NCBI GenBank assembly: GCA_964458615.1
Contig: CAYWJR010000012.1
Coordinates: 1-31,601, forward strand
Source: SHNJ01 sp964458615
Lineage (GTDB): Bacteria > Pseudomonadota > Alphaproteobacteria > SHNJ01
DNA length: 31,601 nucleotides
Direction: 5' to 3'
In this document: positions 9,371 to 17,969 of the stretch, piece after piece
How positions within the stretch are numbered: the stretch's first letter is position 1
How the letters are laid out: every line of letters starts with the position of its first letter
Translations under genes and position numbers: made by a program
Notes under the pieces: generated by a model
The model's input: the letters and a program-made list of their open reading frames with translations, nothing else
The model's database searches: none
What the model was told of the DNA's origin: nothing

Positions 9371-10701
9371 TACCGGAACGCCGCCAATTTGCCGTTATCG
9401 GTCATAACGATCAGTGTATTATCGACTACGATCGGTGCAACCGATGCCACGCCTGGCAATTCATACGACCCGATCATTTTGCCGTCTTGCGGCGAAAGCA
9501 CCCATAATTTTTCATCCCATCCCATGACGAATAACCGTCCACCGGCCAATACAGGCCCCGCCATGCGGCGTTTTCCGGCTTTGGCGGCGTCATCGCCTTG
9601 CAACAACGGCACAGTCCATTTTACCAAACCCCGATCCATTTCAACGCAGATCAAATGGTTGTTGTTATCGATGACATATAAATAATTGTCGGTAATCCAT
9701 GGCGTTTCCGTGCCCCCAATCGGTAAATCCCAAACGCGGTCGCCCGATTGCAAATCGATTGCCAGCATACGGTTGCTATGGCCGATCGCATATACTTTGC
9801 TGTCATGAATCACCGGCAATGCCTGAACCGACGTGATACCAGCCATCATATCTCCGCGGCGGATGCGCGATAAATTTTCCGACCAAATGGTGCGGCCACG
9901 TTCCAAATCGAATGCGATTAAATCGCCTGTTGTAAATGCCGCAACCGCGATTCCATCCGCAATCGCCGGGCTTGCGCCGCCAAGCAACGCCGCCGATTCA
10001 TTCAATCCTTCGTACATCCAGGCCATTTTTCCGTCTTTGGCCGACAGCACCGTCAAACGGTTATCGACCGGCACGGTCAATACGCGCCCTTGGGAAACCG
10101 TTGGCGCGGTGCGAAGCGGACTGGACACCGGTTGGCGCCACAATATTTTTCCCGAAGCCGAATCGATCGCCGTCAATTCCGCAAGACCGGTTGTGGCGAA
10201 TAAAATATTATTGTCGAACGCAAGACCGCCATTGGCGACGGATTTGCTGTCTTCGTTTTCCGGCGTTAAATCCACCGACCAAATTTGTTCGCCGGTATTG
10301 ACGTTAAACGCCCTTACTTCGGACGATACATCGATGGTGTAAACCCGGCCTGCCGCGGCAACCGGCTGGCTGACCAAATATCCATTGCGCGACGAACCGT
10401 CGCCAATATCGGACTGCCAGATCATATTCAATGGATCTTTGCCCAGCGCCAAATGTTGCATCACATGATCGGCATATCCGCCAACCATCGGCCACATCGT
10501 ATTCGCGGATGGCGGCGGATACAAAATGGCGGCATCCGCAATCGATTCATCCGGCACGATCGGATTCGCCGACAATAAAATCGGAATGCGCGTGCCTTGC
10601 AATACGGGATCGCCCGCCTTGCCGAACCAACTGTCATCGCCACAAGAAGACAGCATTACGGCGGCAAGCAGTATAAAAATTGTGCTGATTTTGTTTTTCA
10701 T
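9370..10701 (-). CDS. bamB: Outer-membrane assembly lipoprotein BamB-like (PQQ-repeat propeller)
   Basis: BamB is a lipoprotein partner of the BamA complex that inserts beta-barrel proteins into the outer membrane. The 443-residue product has a lipoprotein signal peptide: a basic start (MKNK), a hydrophobic core, then the lipobox LSSC with Cys20 as lipidation site. The rest consists of repeated PQQ-like blades (for example AFNVNTGEQIWSVDL, AIDSASGKILWRQP, AFDLERGRTIWSENL, AIDLQSGDRVWDLPI), consistent with an eight-bladed propeller. Position directly before der, with a TAATG overlap, supports the assignment. The ribosome site of ATG 10701 is poor. A PQQ-repeat protein of another role cannot be excluded from sequence alone. 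Confidence 0.85.
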   Translation of the reverse strand: MKNKISTIFILLAAVMLSSCGDDSWFGKAGDPVLQGTRIPILLSANPIVPDESIADAAILYPPPSANTMWPMVGGYADHVMQHLALGKDPLNMIWQSDIGDGSSRNGYLVSQPVAAAGRVYTIDVSSEVRAFNVNTGEQIWSVDLTPENEDSKSVANGGLAFDNNILFATTGLAELTAIDSASGKILWRQPVSSPLRTAPTVSQGRVLTVPVDNRLTVLSAKDGKMAWMYEGLNESAALLGGASPAIADGIAVAAFTTGDLIAFDLERGRTIWSENLSRIRRGDMMAGITSVQALPVIHDSKVYAIGHSNRMLAIDLQSGDRVWDLPIGGTETPWITDNYLYVIDNNNHLICVEMDRGLVKWTVPLLQGDDAAKAGKRRMAGPVLAGGRLFVMGWDEKLWVLSPQDGKMIGSYELPGVASVAPIVVDNTLIVMTDNGKLAAFR

Positions 10702-10746
10702 GACCGGATGGGAATGGGGGATAGGAAAAAATTGGAAAACAAAGGA

Positions 10747-10765
10747 GCGGTTTTATGAAAACCGC
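10747..10765 (-). terminator. Hairpin between the TPR gene and bamB, possible terminator or attenuator
   Basis: A perfect 8-bp inverted repeat, GCGGTTTT / AAAACCGC with a 3-base loop, lies about 20 bases after the TPR gene stop. On the minus strand it is followed by TCCTTTGTTTTCC, a T-rich though interrupted tract. It could reduce transcription into bamB-der. Confidence 0.5.
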
Positions 10766-10784
10766 CCCAAGATTATCGCATATT

Positions 10785-11435
10785 TTAGTAAGACAACACG
10801 CTGGATACGCGTTGCGCGCGCATTTTGATTGTAGATGGCGCGTTCAAATCCGCAACGATTCGGTTAAATATTTCTTTGGCTTTTTTCGAATCGCCCTGTT
10901 GCATGGCGATCAAGCCCTGCAATTCAAGCGCTGAAAAACGCCATGGATGGCCTGTTTGCGTCAACGGCTCCAAACGTTTGTCCATCGCCGTATAATCGGG
11001 TTTGTCCAAATCCATTTGAATCGACACGCTGTATACGGTTGCCAATTCGCGGTACAATGCGTCAACGCCGCTTGTTTTCGACAAATCGTCGTACGCAGCC
11101 GCTGCGGCAACCTTGTCACCGGCTTTGTATAAAACATTGGCTTTGGAAAACAGCGCCAAGGTTTTGTAACCCGCGCTGGCTTCAGAACCCATTTGCGATA
11201 ATTTTTTTAATGCTTCGTCGCGGCTTTGGCCATCGATTAAATCGATTGCCGTGCTGAATTCCGATGCGTCTTTTGTCGCGCGGTATTCGGCGTACTGTTT
11301 ATAACCAGACACCAATGCCGTGCCGCCCACGAACAACGCCAACGCCACCATGATCATGCGGCCATATTTGTTCCAGAATTTTTGCGCCTTTTCGTTACGC
11401 AAGTCTTCTTTGATTTCGTCTAAAATATCTACCAT
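10785..11435 (-). CDS. Tetratricopeptide-like membrane-anchored protein (YfgM-like family)
   Basis: Single-pass membrane protein of 216 residues. After a charged N-terminal stretch (MVDILDEIKEDLRNEKAQKF) comes one membrane helix at about 27-44, then a helical, alanine-rich region with TPR-like pairs (for example ALELQGLIAMQQGDSKKAKEIFNRI). This layout matches the TPR_21/YfgM-like proteins that sit upstream of bamB-der in many proteobacteria. In gammaproteobacteria YfgM is linked to the secretion translocon and periplasmic chaperones; that role is inferred here. ATG 11435 has a good ribosome site (GAGGG). It follows the thioredoxin-family gene by 42 bases. Confidence 0.8.
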   Translation of the reverse strand: MVDILDEIKEDLRNEKAQKFWNKYGRMIMVALALFVGGTALVSGYKQYAEYRATKDASEFSTAIDLIDGQSRDEALKKLSQMGSEASAGYKTLALFSKANVLYKAGDKVAAAAAYDDLSKTSGVDALYRELATVYSVSIQMDLDKPDYTAMDKRLEPLTQTGHPWRFSALELQGLIAMQQGDSKKAKEIFNRIVADLNAPSTIKMRAQRVSSVLSY

Positions 11436-11477
11436 GTCTGCCCTCTGTTATTGAAATTCAGTTATAAATATTCGGTT

Positions 11478-12038
11478 TTACGCCGCCACATCCGATTTCC
11501 ATTTAATCGAACATCCCATGCTTGGGTGCTGTTCTTGCGGGCCTTTGCCGGTTGCAACGATTTGCTTGAACGCTTCGAGCAGATCGCGCCGCGCGCCTGG
11601 CGCCGCTTCTTTGCGGGACGCGTCCAAACGGCCACGATATTGCAATTCCGTATTGGCGTTGTAACCAAAAAAATCCGGGGTACATACCGCGCCATATTGT
11701 TTGGCAACGGATTGCGTTTCATCCACCGCATACGGGAACGTAAACCCGTTTTGCGCGGCAAAAATCTTCATATTGTCGAAACTGTCTTCGGGATATGTAT
11801 CCGGATCGTTCGAATTGATTGCGATTACGCCAACGCCCATTTTTTGCAATTCCGCCACATCGGCCGCAAGCCGGGTCGCAATCGCCTTTACATATGGGCA
11901 ATGGTTGCAAATGAACATAATCAATGTGCCCTTGGAACCCTGCACATCTTTTAAACCATAAGTTTTACCGTCTATGGCTTTTAATTTGAAATCAAACGGT
12001 TTTTGTCCGAAATCACATAACGGGGTTTCCATAGCCAT
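11478..12038 (-). CDS. Thioredoxin-family (AhpC/TSA-type) redox protein with CNHC motif
   Basis: A cytoplasmic-looking thioredoxin-fold protein of 186 residues. The active-site dithiol is visible as MFICNHCPYVK (Cys44, Cys47), followed by SNDPDTYPEDSFDNM and YGAVCTPDFFG, which carries a third cysteine and the cis-proline region. The ending PSMGCSIKW is typical of this peroxiredoxin-like group. The specific substrate is unknown; thiol-disulfide or peroxide reduction is inferred. I chose ATG 12038 because GGAG lies six bases upstream; ATG 12050 and a longer start at 12104 are also in frame. A possible -10 (TTATAC, 12053-12058) lies just before. Confidence 0.82.
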   Translation of the reverse strand: MAMETPLCDFGQKPFDFKLKAIDGKTYGLKDVQGSKGTLIMFICNHCPYVKAIATRLAADVAELQKMGVGVIAINSNDPDTYPEDSFDNMKIFAAQNGFTFPYAVDETQSVAKQYGAVCTPDFFGYNANTELQYRGRLDASRKEAAPGARRDLLEAFKQIVATGKGPQEQHPSMGCSIKWKSDVAA

Positions 12039-12196
12039 CGGGCGCTCCATGCGTATAATTTTGTTTGAATGCAAATGTTTAATCCTTTTTCTGCCAGCGA
12101 TCAAGTTAATTACCTGCTACGATGGCCTTGTGACGCACGCAATTAAGTTAGTAATTGTTGCGGCGCAGTAACGATTTCATTCAAGAATCGTCTCAT

Positions 12197-12225
12197 TTGA
12201 TTAAAATTTTAACCAAATTGATACT
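12197..12225 (+). promoter_or_regulatory. Candidate promoter for the DUF2794 gene
   Basis: TTGATT (12197-12202), a 17-base spacer and GATACT (12220-12225) lie about 50 bases before ATG 12276. The match to the sigma-70 consensus is moderate (4 of 6 in each box). The surrounding 12105-12275 is an AT-rich divergent intergenic region with a 6-bp inverted repeat (ACGATT/AATCGT) just upstream. Confidence 0.3.
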
Positions 12226-12275
12226 TATTATCGCCAAACTGGGTAATACGGGGATACTATTTTTTGGGCAAGCTT

Positions 12276-12614
12276 ATGGAAAACGCACGTTCCGAAAACA
12301 TTCTGAACTTTGTTGCGCACCGCAGGAAGAATACCGCGGCCCATTTCACCCGTACGGAATTAAATCAGTTACTAGGGTTGTATGGCGAAAAATCTCGCAC
12401 TGGCGAATGGCGCCATTCAACCCTAGACCAACGTTATGGTCTTATCGCGTACACGGTTTACAACGACCCGCTCGAGCGCCCGATCTACACGATAATAAAG
12501 TGTGATCGCGCGCATCGAGACAAGGGAAAATTCATCCTGTATCACCGCCGCAGACGGTTAAAACAATGCAATACCATGGGTGAGTTGTTGATGTTCTTGC
12601 GCGGCCTGAAATAA
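12276..12614 (+). CDS. DUF2794 family protein
   Basis: A 112-residue protein of an alphaproteobacterial family of unknown function. The recognisable family pattern is FTRTELNQLLGLYG, then GEWRHSTLD, ERPIYTIIKCDRAHRDKGKF, a basic RRRRLK segment and a final LRGLK. No signal peptide or membrane helix. The start taken is ATG 12276; a TTG four codons upstream (12264) is in frame. The ribosome site is weak (GGGCAAG). It stops seven bases before the convergent 264-residue gene, with no terminator between. Its presence supports the alphaproteobacterial assignment. Confidence 0.8.
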   Translation: MENARSENILNFVAHRRKNTAAHFTRTELNQLLGLYGEKSRTGEWRHSTLDQRYGLIAYTVYNDPLERPIYTIIKCDRAHRDKGKFILYHRRRRLKQCNTMGELLMFLRGLK

Positions 12615-12621
12615 CGCCGTT

Positions 12622-13416
12622 CTATCTGCTTCTTAATAATTCCATCTGGGCGCGAACTTTGCTTAATGCCTCATCGGTATATTTGCCGGCGGCGGTTTGA
12701 TTATTTACTTCAATGGCTTTTTGCCGCTGGCCAATAATCCCGGCTTCGATCTGCTCCAATGCCGCCAATGTCGCCGGCACCCGCGTAAAAGTTTTCTTTG
12801 GATCGCGCCTTAAAAAACACCAATCGTAATAAATACCGTCTCTTAGAATAATTAATGCCGGTCCTTTTTCCGGATCGCGGCTTAGAACGCCATCATCGCA
12901 ATATTCGCGGAATTCAACCGAATCTTTGTTTTCAAGGTTGACCAATTTTGTTTTGGCCGCCGCCTGCCCGCCGAATGAATGCAGCCTGCAACCTACTCTT
13001 GGCGCGCGCGCCTTCATCTGCGCTACCAATCTTGGATCCATACTGTTGGCATCGGGAATATTCGGGTGTTTATAAAATTGGCTTTCTTTCCATTTGGCCA
13101 AAGTATCCCATAAATCCCGTGAACTTGTGCCGGGACGAAGACTGGATACATACGATTCCAAATCCGGCGGAACGGTGAACAACAAATCGCAAGACATTTC
13201 AAAATAATTATCTTGGTCTTCGGCGGGCTTTTTTCGTTCTACTTCCCACAAGCGATCAAACAAATACATTAACCGCGCGTCAAAAGTATTATTGTCCGGA
13301 TAAACGCCTGGATATGCGGTAACAAGGCGGAAAACGGGCAAATTTTTGGTTTCGGCCGTTGGCTTGCCAACCCGTTTGACCGAATACACCAAATGATCCG
13401 ATAAATTGATACCCAT
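12622..13416 (-). CDS. Hypothetical protein, 264 residues
   Basis: I do not recognise this protein. It has no signal peptide or membrane helix and looks soluble. Visible features are a DARLMYLFDRLWEVERKK helix at about 46-63, an acidic stretch, a charged middle with RVGCRLHSFGG, a segment PALIILRDGIYYDWCFLRRDPKK that could be a beta-rich core, and a helical C-terminus ending AQMELLRSR. It has its own near-consensus promoter (13471-13499), so expression is likely. ATG 13416 directly follows AAGCAAGGA. It lies downstream of guaA on the same strand and convergent to the DUF2794 gene. Confidence 0.75.
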   Translation of the reverse strand: MGINLSDHLVYSVKRVGKPTAETKNLPVFRLVTAYPGVYPDNNTFDARLMYLFDRLWEVERKKPAEDQDNYFEMSCDLLFTVPPDLESYVSSLRPGTSSRDLWDTLAKWKESQFYKHPNIPDANSMDPRLVAQMKARAPRVGCRLHSFGGQAAAKTKLVNLENKDSVEFREYCDDGVLSRDPEKGPALIILRDGIYYDWCFLRRDPKKTFTRVPATLAALEQIEAGIIGQRQKAIEVNNQTAAGKYTDEALSKVRAQMELLRSR

Positions 13417-13470
13417 TCCTTGCTTCTTTTTTCAATGCCCATTTGCAGGGACTATTTTTAAAAGCAGGAA

Positions 13471-13499
13471 ATTGTATCCTTAAAAGATAACAAAGTCAA
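13471..13499 (-). promoter_or_regulatory. Sigma-70-type promoter for the 264-residue hypothetical gene
   Basis: TTGACT (13494-13499), a 17-base spacer and TACAAT (13471-13476) on the minus strand give 5 of 6 matches in each box with ideal spacing. The predicted start site is about 50 bases before ATG 13416. It lies in the 96-base gap after the guaA stop. Confidence 0.65.
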
Positions 13500-13512
13500 G
13501 GCCGGGAAAAAC

Positions 13513-15069
13513 CTATTCCCACTCGATCGTACCTGGCGGTTTCGATGTGTAATCGTAAACCACGCGGTTGATCCCCGCGACTTCATTGCAAATACGCGTC
13601 GATACGCGTGACAGAAATTCGGTTGTGAACGGATATACATCCGCCGTCATGCCATCGGTGGATGTCACGGCGCGCAACGCGCAAACGTAACTGTATGTGC
13701 GGTAATCGCCCATCACGCCCACGGTTTTAACCGGCAGCAACACCGCGAATGCCTGCCAGATTTCGTTATACAAACCGGCTTTGCGGATTTCATCCAAATA
13801 TACCGTATCGGCATTGCGCAAAATTTCCAATTTTTCCGGCGTGATTTCGCCGGGAATGCGAATCGCCAATCCTGGGCCTGGGAACGGATGGCGTTCAACG
13901 AATTGCGCAGGCAATCCCAATTCCTTACCCAAAACGCGCACTTCGTCTTTGAACAATTCGCGCAACGGTTCGACCAATTTCAAATTCATTTTTTCCGGCA
14001 ACCCGCCGACATTGTGATGCGATTTAATTGTTACCGACGGCCCGCCGCTAAATGACACAGATTCGATTACGTCCGGGTACAATGTGCCTTGCGCCAAAAA
14101 ACCGACATTGCCGATTTTTTGCGCCTCGGCATCGAATACATCGATAAATAATTTGCCGATGGTTTTGCGTTTCACTTCGGGGTCTGTCACGCCCGCAAGC
14201 GCACCCAGGAATTGTTTCGATGCATCGACATGAATCAGCGGAATATTATATTTGCCGCGGAACATGGAAACGACTTGTTCCGCCTCGCCCGCGCGCATCA
14301 AACCGTGATCGACAAAGATACAGGTCAATTGATCGCCAATCGCCTCGTGAATCAATACCGCCGCGACGGACGAATCGACGCCGCCCGACAAGCCGCAAAT
14401 AACGCGCGATGTGCCGACATGCTTGCGGATTTTGGCGATTTCTTCGTCGCGGAAGGCCTTCATGGTCCAATCGCCACGGCATCCGGCTATTTTTTTGGTA
14501 AAGTTACTCAGCAACTTTGCGCCATCGGGCGTATGCATTACTTCTGGGTGGAATTGCACGCCATAAATTTTCTTGTTTTCGTTGGCAATCGCCGCGTATG
14601 GCGCGCCATCGCTGGTGCCAACAGTTTTGAAACCGGATGGTATGGCGGTAATCGCATCGCCATGACTCATCCAAACTTGGTAATCTTTGCCTTTTTGCCA
14701 AACGCCGTCGAACAATGCGCAATCGTCTACGACTTTCAACTGTGCGCGGCCAAATTCGCGCGTGTGCTGGGCGCCCGGCTCGACCTTGCCGCCCAATTGG
14801 TGGCAAATCGCCTGTTCGCCATAACAAATGCCCAGGATTGGGATATTCAGATCATAAACGACCTGCGGCGCGAATGGCGCGTTTTGTTCGTAAACGCCAG
14901 CCGGGCCGCCGGATAAAATCAGCGCCTTTGGATTATAAGATTTGATTTTCTGCGGATCGGTGTTGAAAGGGACGATTTCGGCATAAACGCCGGATTCGCG
15001 CACGCGCCGGGCGATCAATTGCGTTACTTGCGATCCAAAATCGAGAATTAAAATTTTATCGTGATTCAT
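13513..15069 (-). CDS. guaA: GMP synthase (glutamine-hydrolysing)
   Basis: Converts XMP to GMP using ATP and glutamine, the last step of guanine nucleotide synthesis. The 518 residues contain a class I glutamine amidotransferase domain with nucleophile Cys82 (GICYGEQ) and the His/Glu pair in FHPEV (His174, Glu176). Next comes an ATP pyrophosphatase domain with the PP-loop SGGVDSS (228-234), then the C-terminal dimerisation domain ending in NRVVYDYTSKPPGTIEWE. ATG 15069 is used, preceded by AGGGG; an in-frame TTG at 15102 is unlikely. It follows rsmB by 39 bases, so they probably share a transcript. guaB lies 2.9 kb upstream on the same strand. Confidence 0.97.
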   Translation of the reverse strand: MNHDKILILDFGSQVTQLIARRVRESGVYAEIVPFNTDPQKIKSYNPKALILSGGPAGVYEQNAPFAPQVVYDLNIPILGICYGEQAICHQLGGKVEPGAQHTREFGRAQLKVVDDCALFDGVWQKGKDYQVWMSHGDAITAIPSGFKTVGTSDGAPYAAIANENKKIYGVQFHPEVMHTPDGAKLLSNFTKKIAGCRGDWTMKAFRDEEIAKIRKHVGTSRVICGLSGGVDSSVAAVLIHEAIGDQLTCIFVDHGLMRAGEAEQVVSMFRGKYNIPLIHVDASKQFLGALAGVTDPEVKRKTIGKLFIDVFDAEAQKIGNVGFLAQGTLYPDVIESVSFSGGPSVTIKSHHNVGGLPEKMNLKLVEPLRELFKDEVRVLGKELGLPAQFVERHPFPGPGLAIRIPGEITPEKLEILRNADTVYLDEIRKAGLYNEIWQAFAVLLPVKTVGVMGDYRTYSYVCALRAVTSTDGMTADVYPFTTEFLSRVSTRICNEVAGINRVVYDYTSKPPGTIEWE

Positions 15070-15108
15070 GTGCCGCCCCTGCCTGTTAATCGAGGACGGC
15101 AAAATACC

Positions 15109-16419
15109 TTATTTTGCGCGTTTGCGCAATACCGCCGCGAAAAATCCATCCGTGCCGTGATCGGCCGGATTAAGTCGCAAATATCCTTTGTCCGCGGGCA
15201 ATTTTACCCCCGGCAACAATGCAGAAATATCGACGGTGACGAAATCGGGATTGGATTGTAAAAAAAGATCGATTTGCGAATCGTTTTCGGCATTCAACAT
15301 CGAACAGGTCGAATAAACCAACAACCCGTCCGGTTTGACCAACGGCGCCGCCTGTTGCAAAATATTTTTCTGAACTTCAATCAATTCTTGCAAATCGTTT
15401 GGCGTAAAACTGTGCCGCATATCCGGATTGCGCCGCCATGTCCCCGTGCCGCTGCACGGAACGTCGCACAAAACGCGGTCGAATTTTTCGCCCTGCCGGG
15501 ACAGCCATTTCATACCGTCATTATCCAGCAATTTCAATTCATGGTTATAAACCCCCGCACGGCGGAACCGATCCACCGATTTTTTCAATCTCGTGTCGTT
15601 GTTGTCGCACGCGGTTATCCGGCCCTTGTTTTGCATGATTGCCGCCAACGCCAGCGTTTTGCCGCCCGCCCCGGCGCAAAAATCCATAACCCGCATGCCC
15701 GGCTTGGCATCGCACAACAAGGCGATCAATTGCGACCCTTCGTCTTGGACTTCGACCGTGCCGTCGCGCAGTTGTTCCAAATTTCCTAAATTGGCGCGTT
15801 GTTTCAAACGCAAACCCCAAGGCGAAAATGGCGTTTTTTCCATTTCCGGCAACATCGGCATGATCGCATCGAACGCCGTATCCCGATCCATGCGCAATAT
15901 ATTCACGCGTAAATCGACGCTGGCTTCGGTTTGCATAGATTGCAAAACATCCACCCAATTGCTTGGCCATGTTTTTTGAATTTCATCCATCACCCATTCC
16001 GGGCATTCCAGGCGCGAAGCGTCATCCATCGCATCGGCCAAAATATTCGGCGGCGATTTGATCCAACGCGCGATCCATGCGCGCTCCGCATCATCCAAAA
16101 CATCACAAGCGTATTTTTCGCCGCTGAATGCCGACGCAATATCTGCATCTTTCCAACGTTCTAAAATAACCAGCGCGGCGATGATCCGGTGGCGCGGATT
16201 GACCGGCAAAATCACATCCCCTTTGCCAAGCCACCAATCCAATTTCTTTTGATTGCGCATGATTTTATAAACCAGATCGCTGATAAAACGCCGGTCGCCC
16301 GATCCGATAAATCGCCGCGCGCGAAAATACCCATCGCAAATTCGATCCAATGGCCTTAATTCCGATGCGAACGCGTCCAATATGTTGTTAACGCTCGATA
16401 TTCTTGCGCCTGGTGTCAT
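15109..16419 (-). CDS. rsmB: RsmB-like rRNA cytosine-C5 methyltransferase
   Basis: S-adenosylmethionine-dependent RNA m5C methyltransferase; RsmB itself modifies C967 of 16S rRNA. The 436-residue protein has an N-terminal NusB-like helical region (about 1-110) and a Rossmann methyltransferase domain. The SAM loop is DFCAGAGGKT (246-255), motif IV is PCSGTG with Cys322, and motif VI is STCSM with catalytic Cys372; both cysteines of the RCMT mechanism are present. ATG 16419 is chosen because the conserved region begins there; the open frame extends 50 codons further with no family resemblance. The ribosome site is weak. It is divergent from the 483-residue hypothetical gene. Confidence 0.9.
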   Translation of the reverse strand: MTPGARISSVNNILDAFASELRPLDRICDGYFRARRFIGSGDRRFISDLVYKIMRNQKKLDWWLGKGDVILPVNPRHRIIAALVILERWKDADIASAFSGEKYACDVLDDAERAWIARWIKSPPNILADAMDDASRLECPEWVMDEIQKTWPSNWVDVLQSMQTEASVDLRVNILRMDRDTAFDAIMPMLPEMEKTPFSPWGLRLKQRANLGNLEQLRDGTVEVQDEGSQLIALLCDAKPGMRVMDFCAGAGGKTLALAAIMQNKGRITACDNNDTRLKKSVDRFRRAGVYNHELKLLDNDGMKWLSRQGEKFDRVLCDVPCSGTGTWRRNPDMRHSFTPNDLQELIEVQKNILQQAAPLVKPDGLLVYSTCSMLNAENDSQIDLFLQSNPDFVTVDISALLPGVKLPADKGYLRLNPADHGTDGFFAAVLRKRAK

Positions 16420-16459
16420 TATATAAAAGCCCAATACGTATTTATTAAAGAAAAATATG

Positions 16460-16488
16460 TTTACAAGTTTTTCGACTAACGGTATGAA
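16460..16488 (+). promoter_or_regulatory. Candidate promoter for the 483-residue hypothetical gene
   Basis: TTTACA (16460-16465), 17 bases, then TATGAA (16483-16488), giving 5 and 4 of 6 consensus matches with ideal spacing. The predicted start site is about 16 bases before ATG 16512. It lies in the 92-base divergent gap with rsmB. Confidence 0.5.
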
Positions 16489-16511
16489 ATGCATAACAGG
16501 GATGCAGTAGA

Positions 16512-17963
16512 ATGCGCAAGGCTTTTCAATCGGTCGCACAATTGGTGCTGACAGTAGCGGGCGGGACAATCGGCCTAAGCCCGACCGATGCTGCGATTAT
16601 ACAAAGATCCAATATATCATCCCCGCTTTCAAGGGCGCTATATACCGAATCCGACCAAGAAAAACGGCTAAAAGAAATTGTGGCGCAATGCAATGCATTT
16701 ACCGACGAAACAACAGAACAAATCCGTTTCATCAAGGGCGCAGCGACCACAATAACCAACATTAAAAAACCCAAAGAATCGAAAATCCGGGAATATATTG
16801 GTGGCGCGCCAATTTTGGCCGAAATTGCCGAACTAAGACAATCGCTGGGCGATCAGCAATTCAAAAAAATTATTTACGCGCAATCGAATGGCACAAAAAT
16901 ATTTTCCATTATGCGACAAAAATTGCAGATTCCAAATCCACCTGAATCTCAACCACGCATAAAAAAATTACGGGTTTCACGCCATAATACGCCCAAACCA
17001 AAGCAATTGGAAACAGCCGCGCAAAAAACACCGGCAGTTGTTAGAACGCCCATTGCCGCCAAAATTTTTACCGCCGCGGATTATATGCGCCCCATCGAGT
17101 CCGCAAGGGATGATTTTTTAAGATCGGTCGGACGCCAAGGATATTTATCTGCCCAAAAAATTCATTTGCTAAGTTTGGCAATCCAAAAATTAGAGGATCC
17201 AAAATCAAAAACCGCGGCATTTAACCGTTCAGGGAAATGGGCCCAATTAACCGAAGGCACTGTCAATCGCTGGATTAGCCGGAAAAGATTGCTTCGCCGC
17301 GCCACCGATAAACGCGCGATGGCAATCGCGGATATGGCGGAAATAATCCGCGCCAACAATATTTGTTGCGGGTACGGTGCGATTAAACGCGCAGTCGGAG
17401 CCGGAATCGATTTCAATCGTACCGGTTTGCTGCCAAGCGATCCATTTTATTATGTTTTGCTGTTCAAATTCCCGGAATACATACCCAACTGGTTTGAACT
17501 GGATATTCCAAAAATAAAAACGCGCGTAAAGCCGAAACGTTTATCGAAATCCGAACGGTTGATGTTACGCCGCGAAGAATCGGGATTTTTCCCAGAAGAA
17601 TCGAATATTCCAGGGACTGTTACATCAGCACCGATTGCAAGAGAACCCGCGAAGATTATTGATGAACAAACAATACCTGTCCGTACAAAATTCAAAGGCG
17701 GAGATATTGAAGCACTTGTTGCGCACCTGGATTCACAACCGCCGGTCGATATGGTTGGAAAAAATATTATTTCTGGCGCAGTGAACAGAGTAAAAGCCAC
17801 CAGGATTGAAGCCTGCAAAAAAGCATTAATGCCTGTTGTACAAAAAAACAAGCCAGATCCATTCTTTGCGCCCGATCCGCCTACGGCCCAAGAATTACAA
17901 GATGCCGCTGTTCGCGCCAAATTGTTGGCGGATCATCTCGCAAAAACACAATCCAAAACGTAA
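16512..17963 (+). CDS. Hypothetical protein, 483 residues
   Basis: Not recognised. The N-terminus (MRKAFQSVAQLVLTVAGGTI) is basic then hydrophobic and could be a weak export signal, but it lacks a clear cleavage site. Residues about 45-75 are charged and helical; about 135-175 is a basic, proline-rich linker. The middle, about 210-310, holds WAQLTEGTVNRWISRKRLLRR, which resembles a helix-turn-helix, followed by AMAIADMAEIIRANNICCGYGAIKRAVGAG. The C-terminal third is Lys/Pro-rich and disordered-looking. DNA or RNA binding is only a guess. It has a plausible promoter, is the only plus-strand gene among the gua genes, and ends six bases from the convergent guaB stop. Confidence 0.75.
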   Translation: MRKAFQSVAQLVLTVAGGTIGLSPTDAAIIQRSNISSPLSRALYTESDQEKRLKEIVAQCNAFTDETTEQIRFIKGAATTITNIKKPKESKIREYIGGAPILAEIAELRQSLGDQQFKKIIYAQSNGTKIFSIMRQKLQIPNPPESQPRIKKLRVSRHNTPKPKQLETAAQKTPAVVRTPIAAKIFTAADYMRPIESARDDFLRSVGRQGYLSAQKIHLLSLAIQKLEDPKSKTAAFNRSGKWAQLTEGTVNRWISRKRLLRRATDKRAMAIADMAEIIRANNICCGYGAIKRAVGAGIDFNRTGLLPSDPFYYVLLFKFPEYIPNWFELDIPKIKTRVKPKRLSKSERLMLRREESGFFPEESNIPGTVTSAPIAREPAKIIDEQTIPVRTKFKGGDIEALVAHLDSQPPVDMVGKNIISGAVNRVKATRIEACKKALMPVVQKNKPDPFFAPDPPTAQELQDAAVRAKLLADHLAKTQSKT

Positions 17964-17969
17964 CGGCTT

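Noticed and set aside
14800..14830. GICYGEQ instead of GICYGMQ at the GuaA glutaminase cysteine
   Set aside because: From family knowledge, Glu or Gln at this place is common in alphaproteobacterial GuaA; the catalytic residues are intact.
14212..14916. 234-codon plus-strand frame opposite guaA
   Set aside because: It mirrors guaA codons throughout and shows no family motif. Such long shadows recur in this window opposite other conserved genes.
16420..16459. Possible minus-strand promoter for rsmB (TTGTAA about 16 bases before TAAATA)
   Set aside because: Both boxes are weak in an AT-rich stretch where such matches are common.
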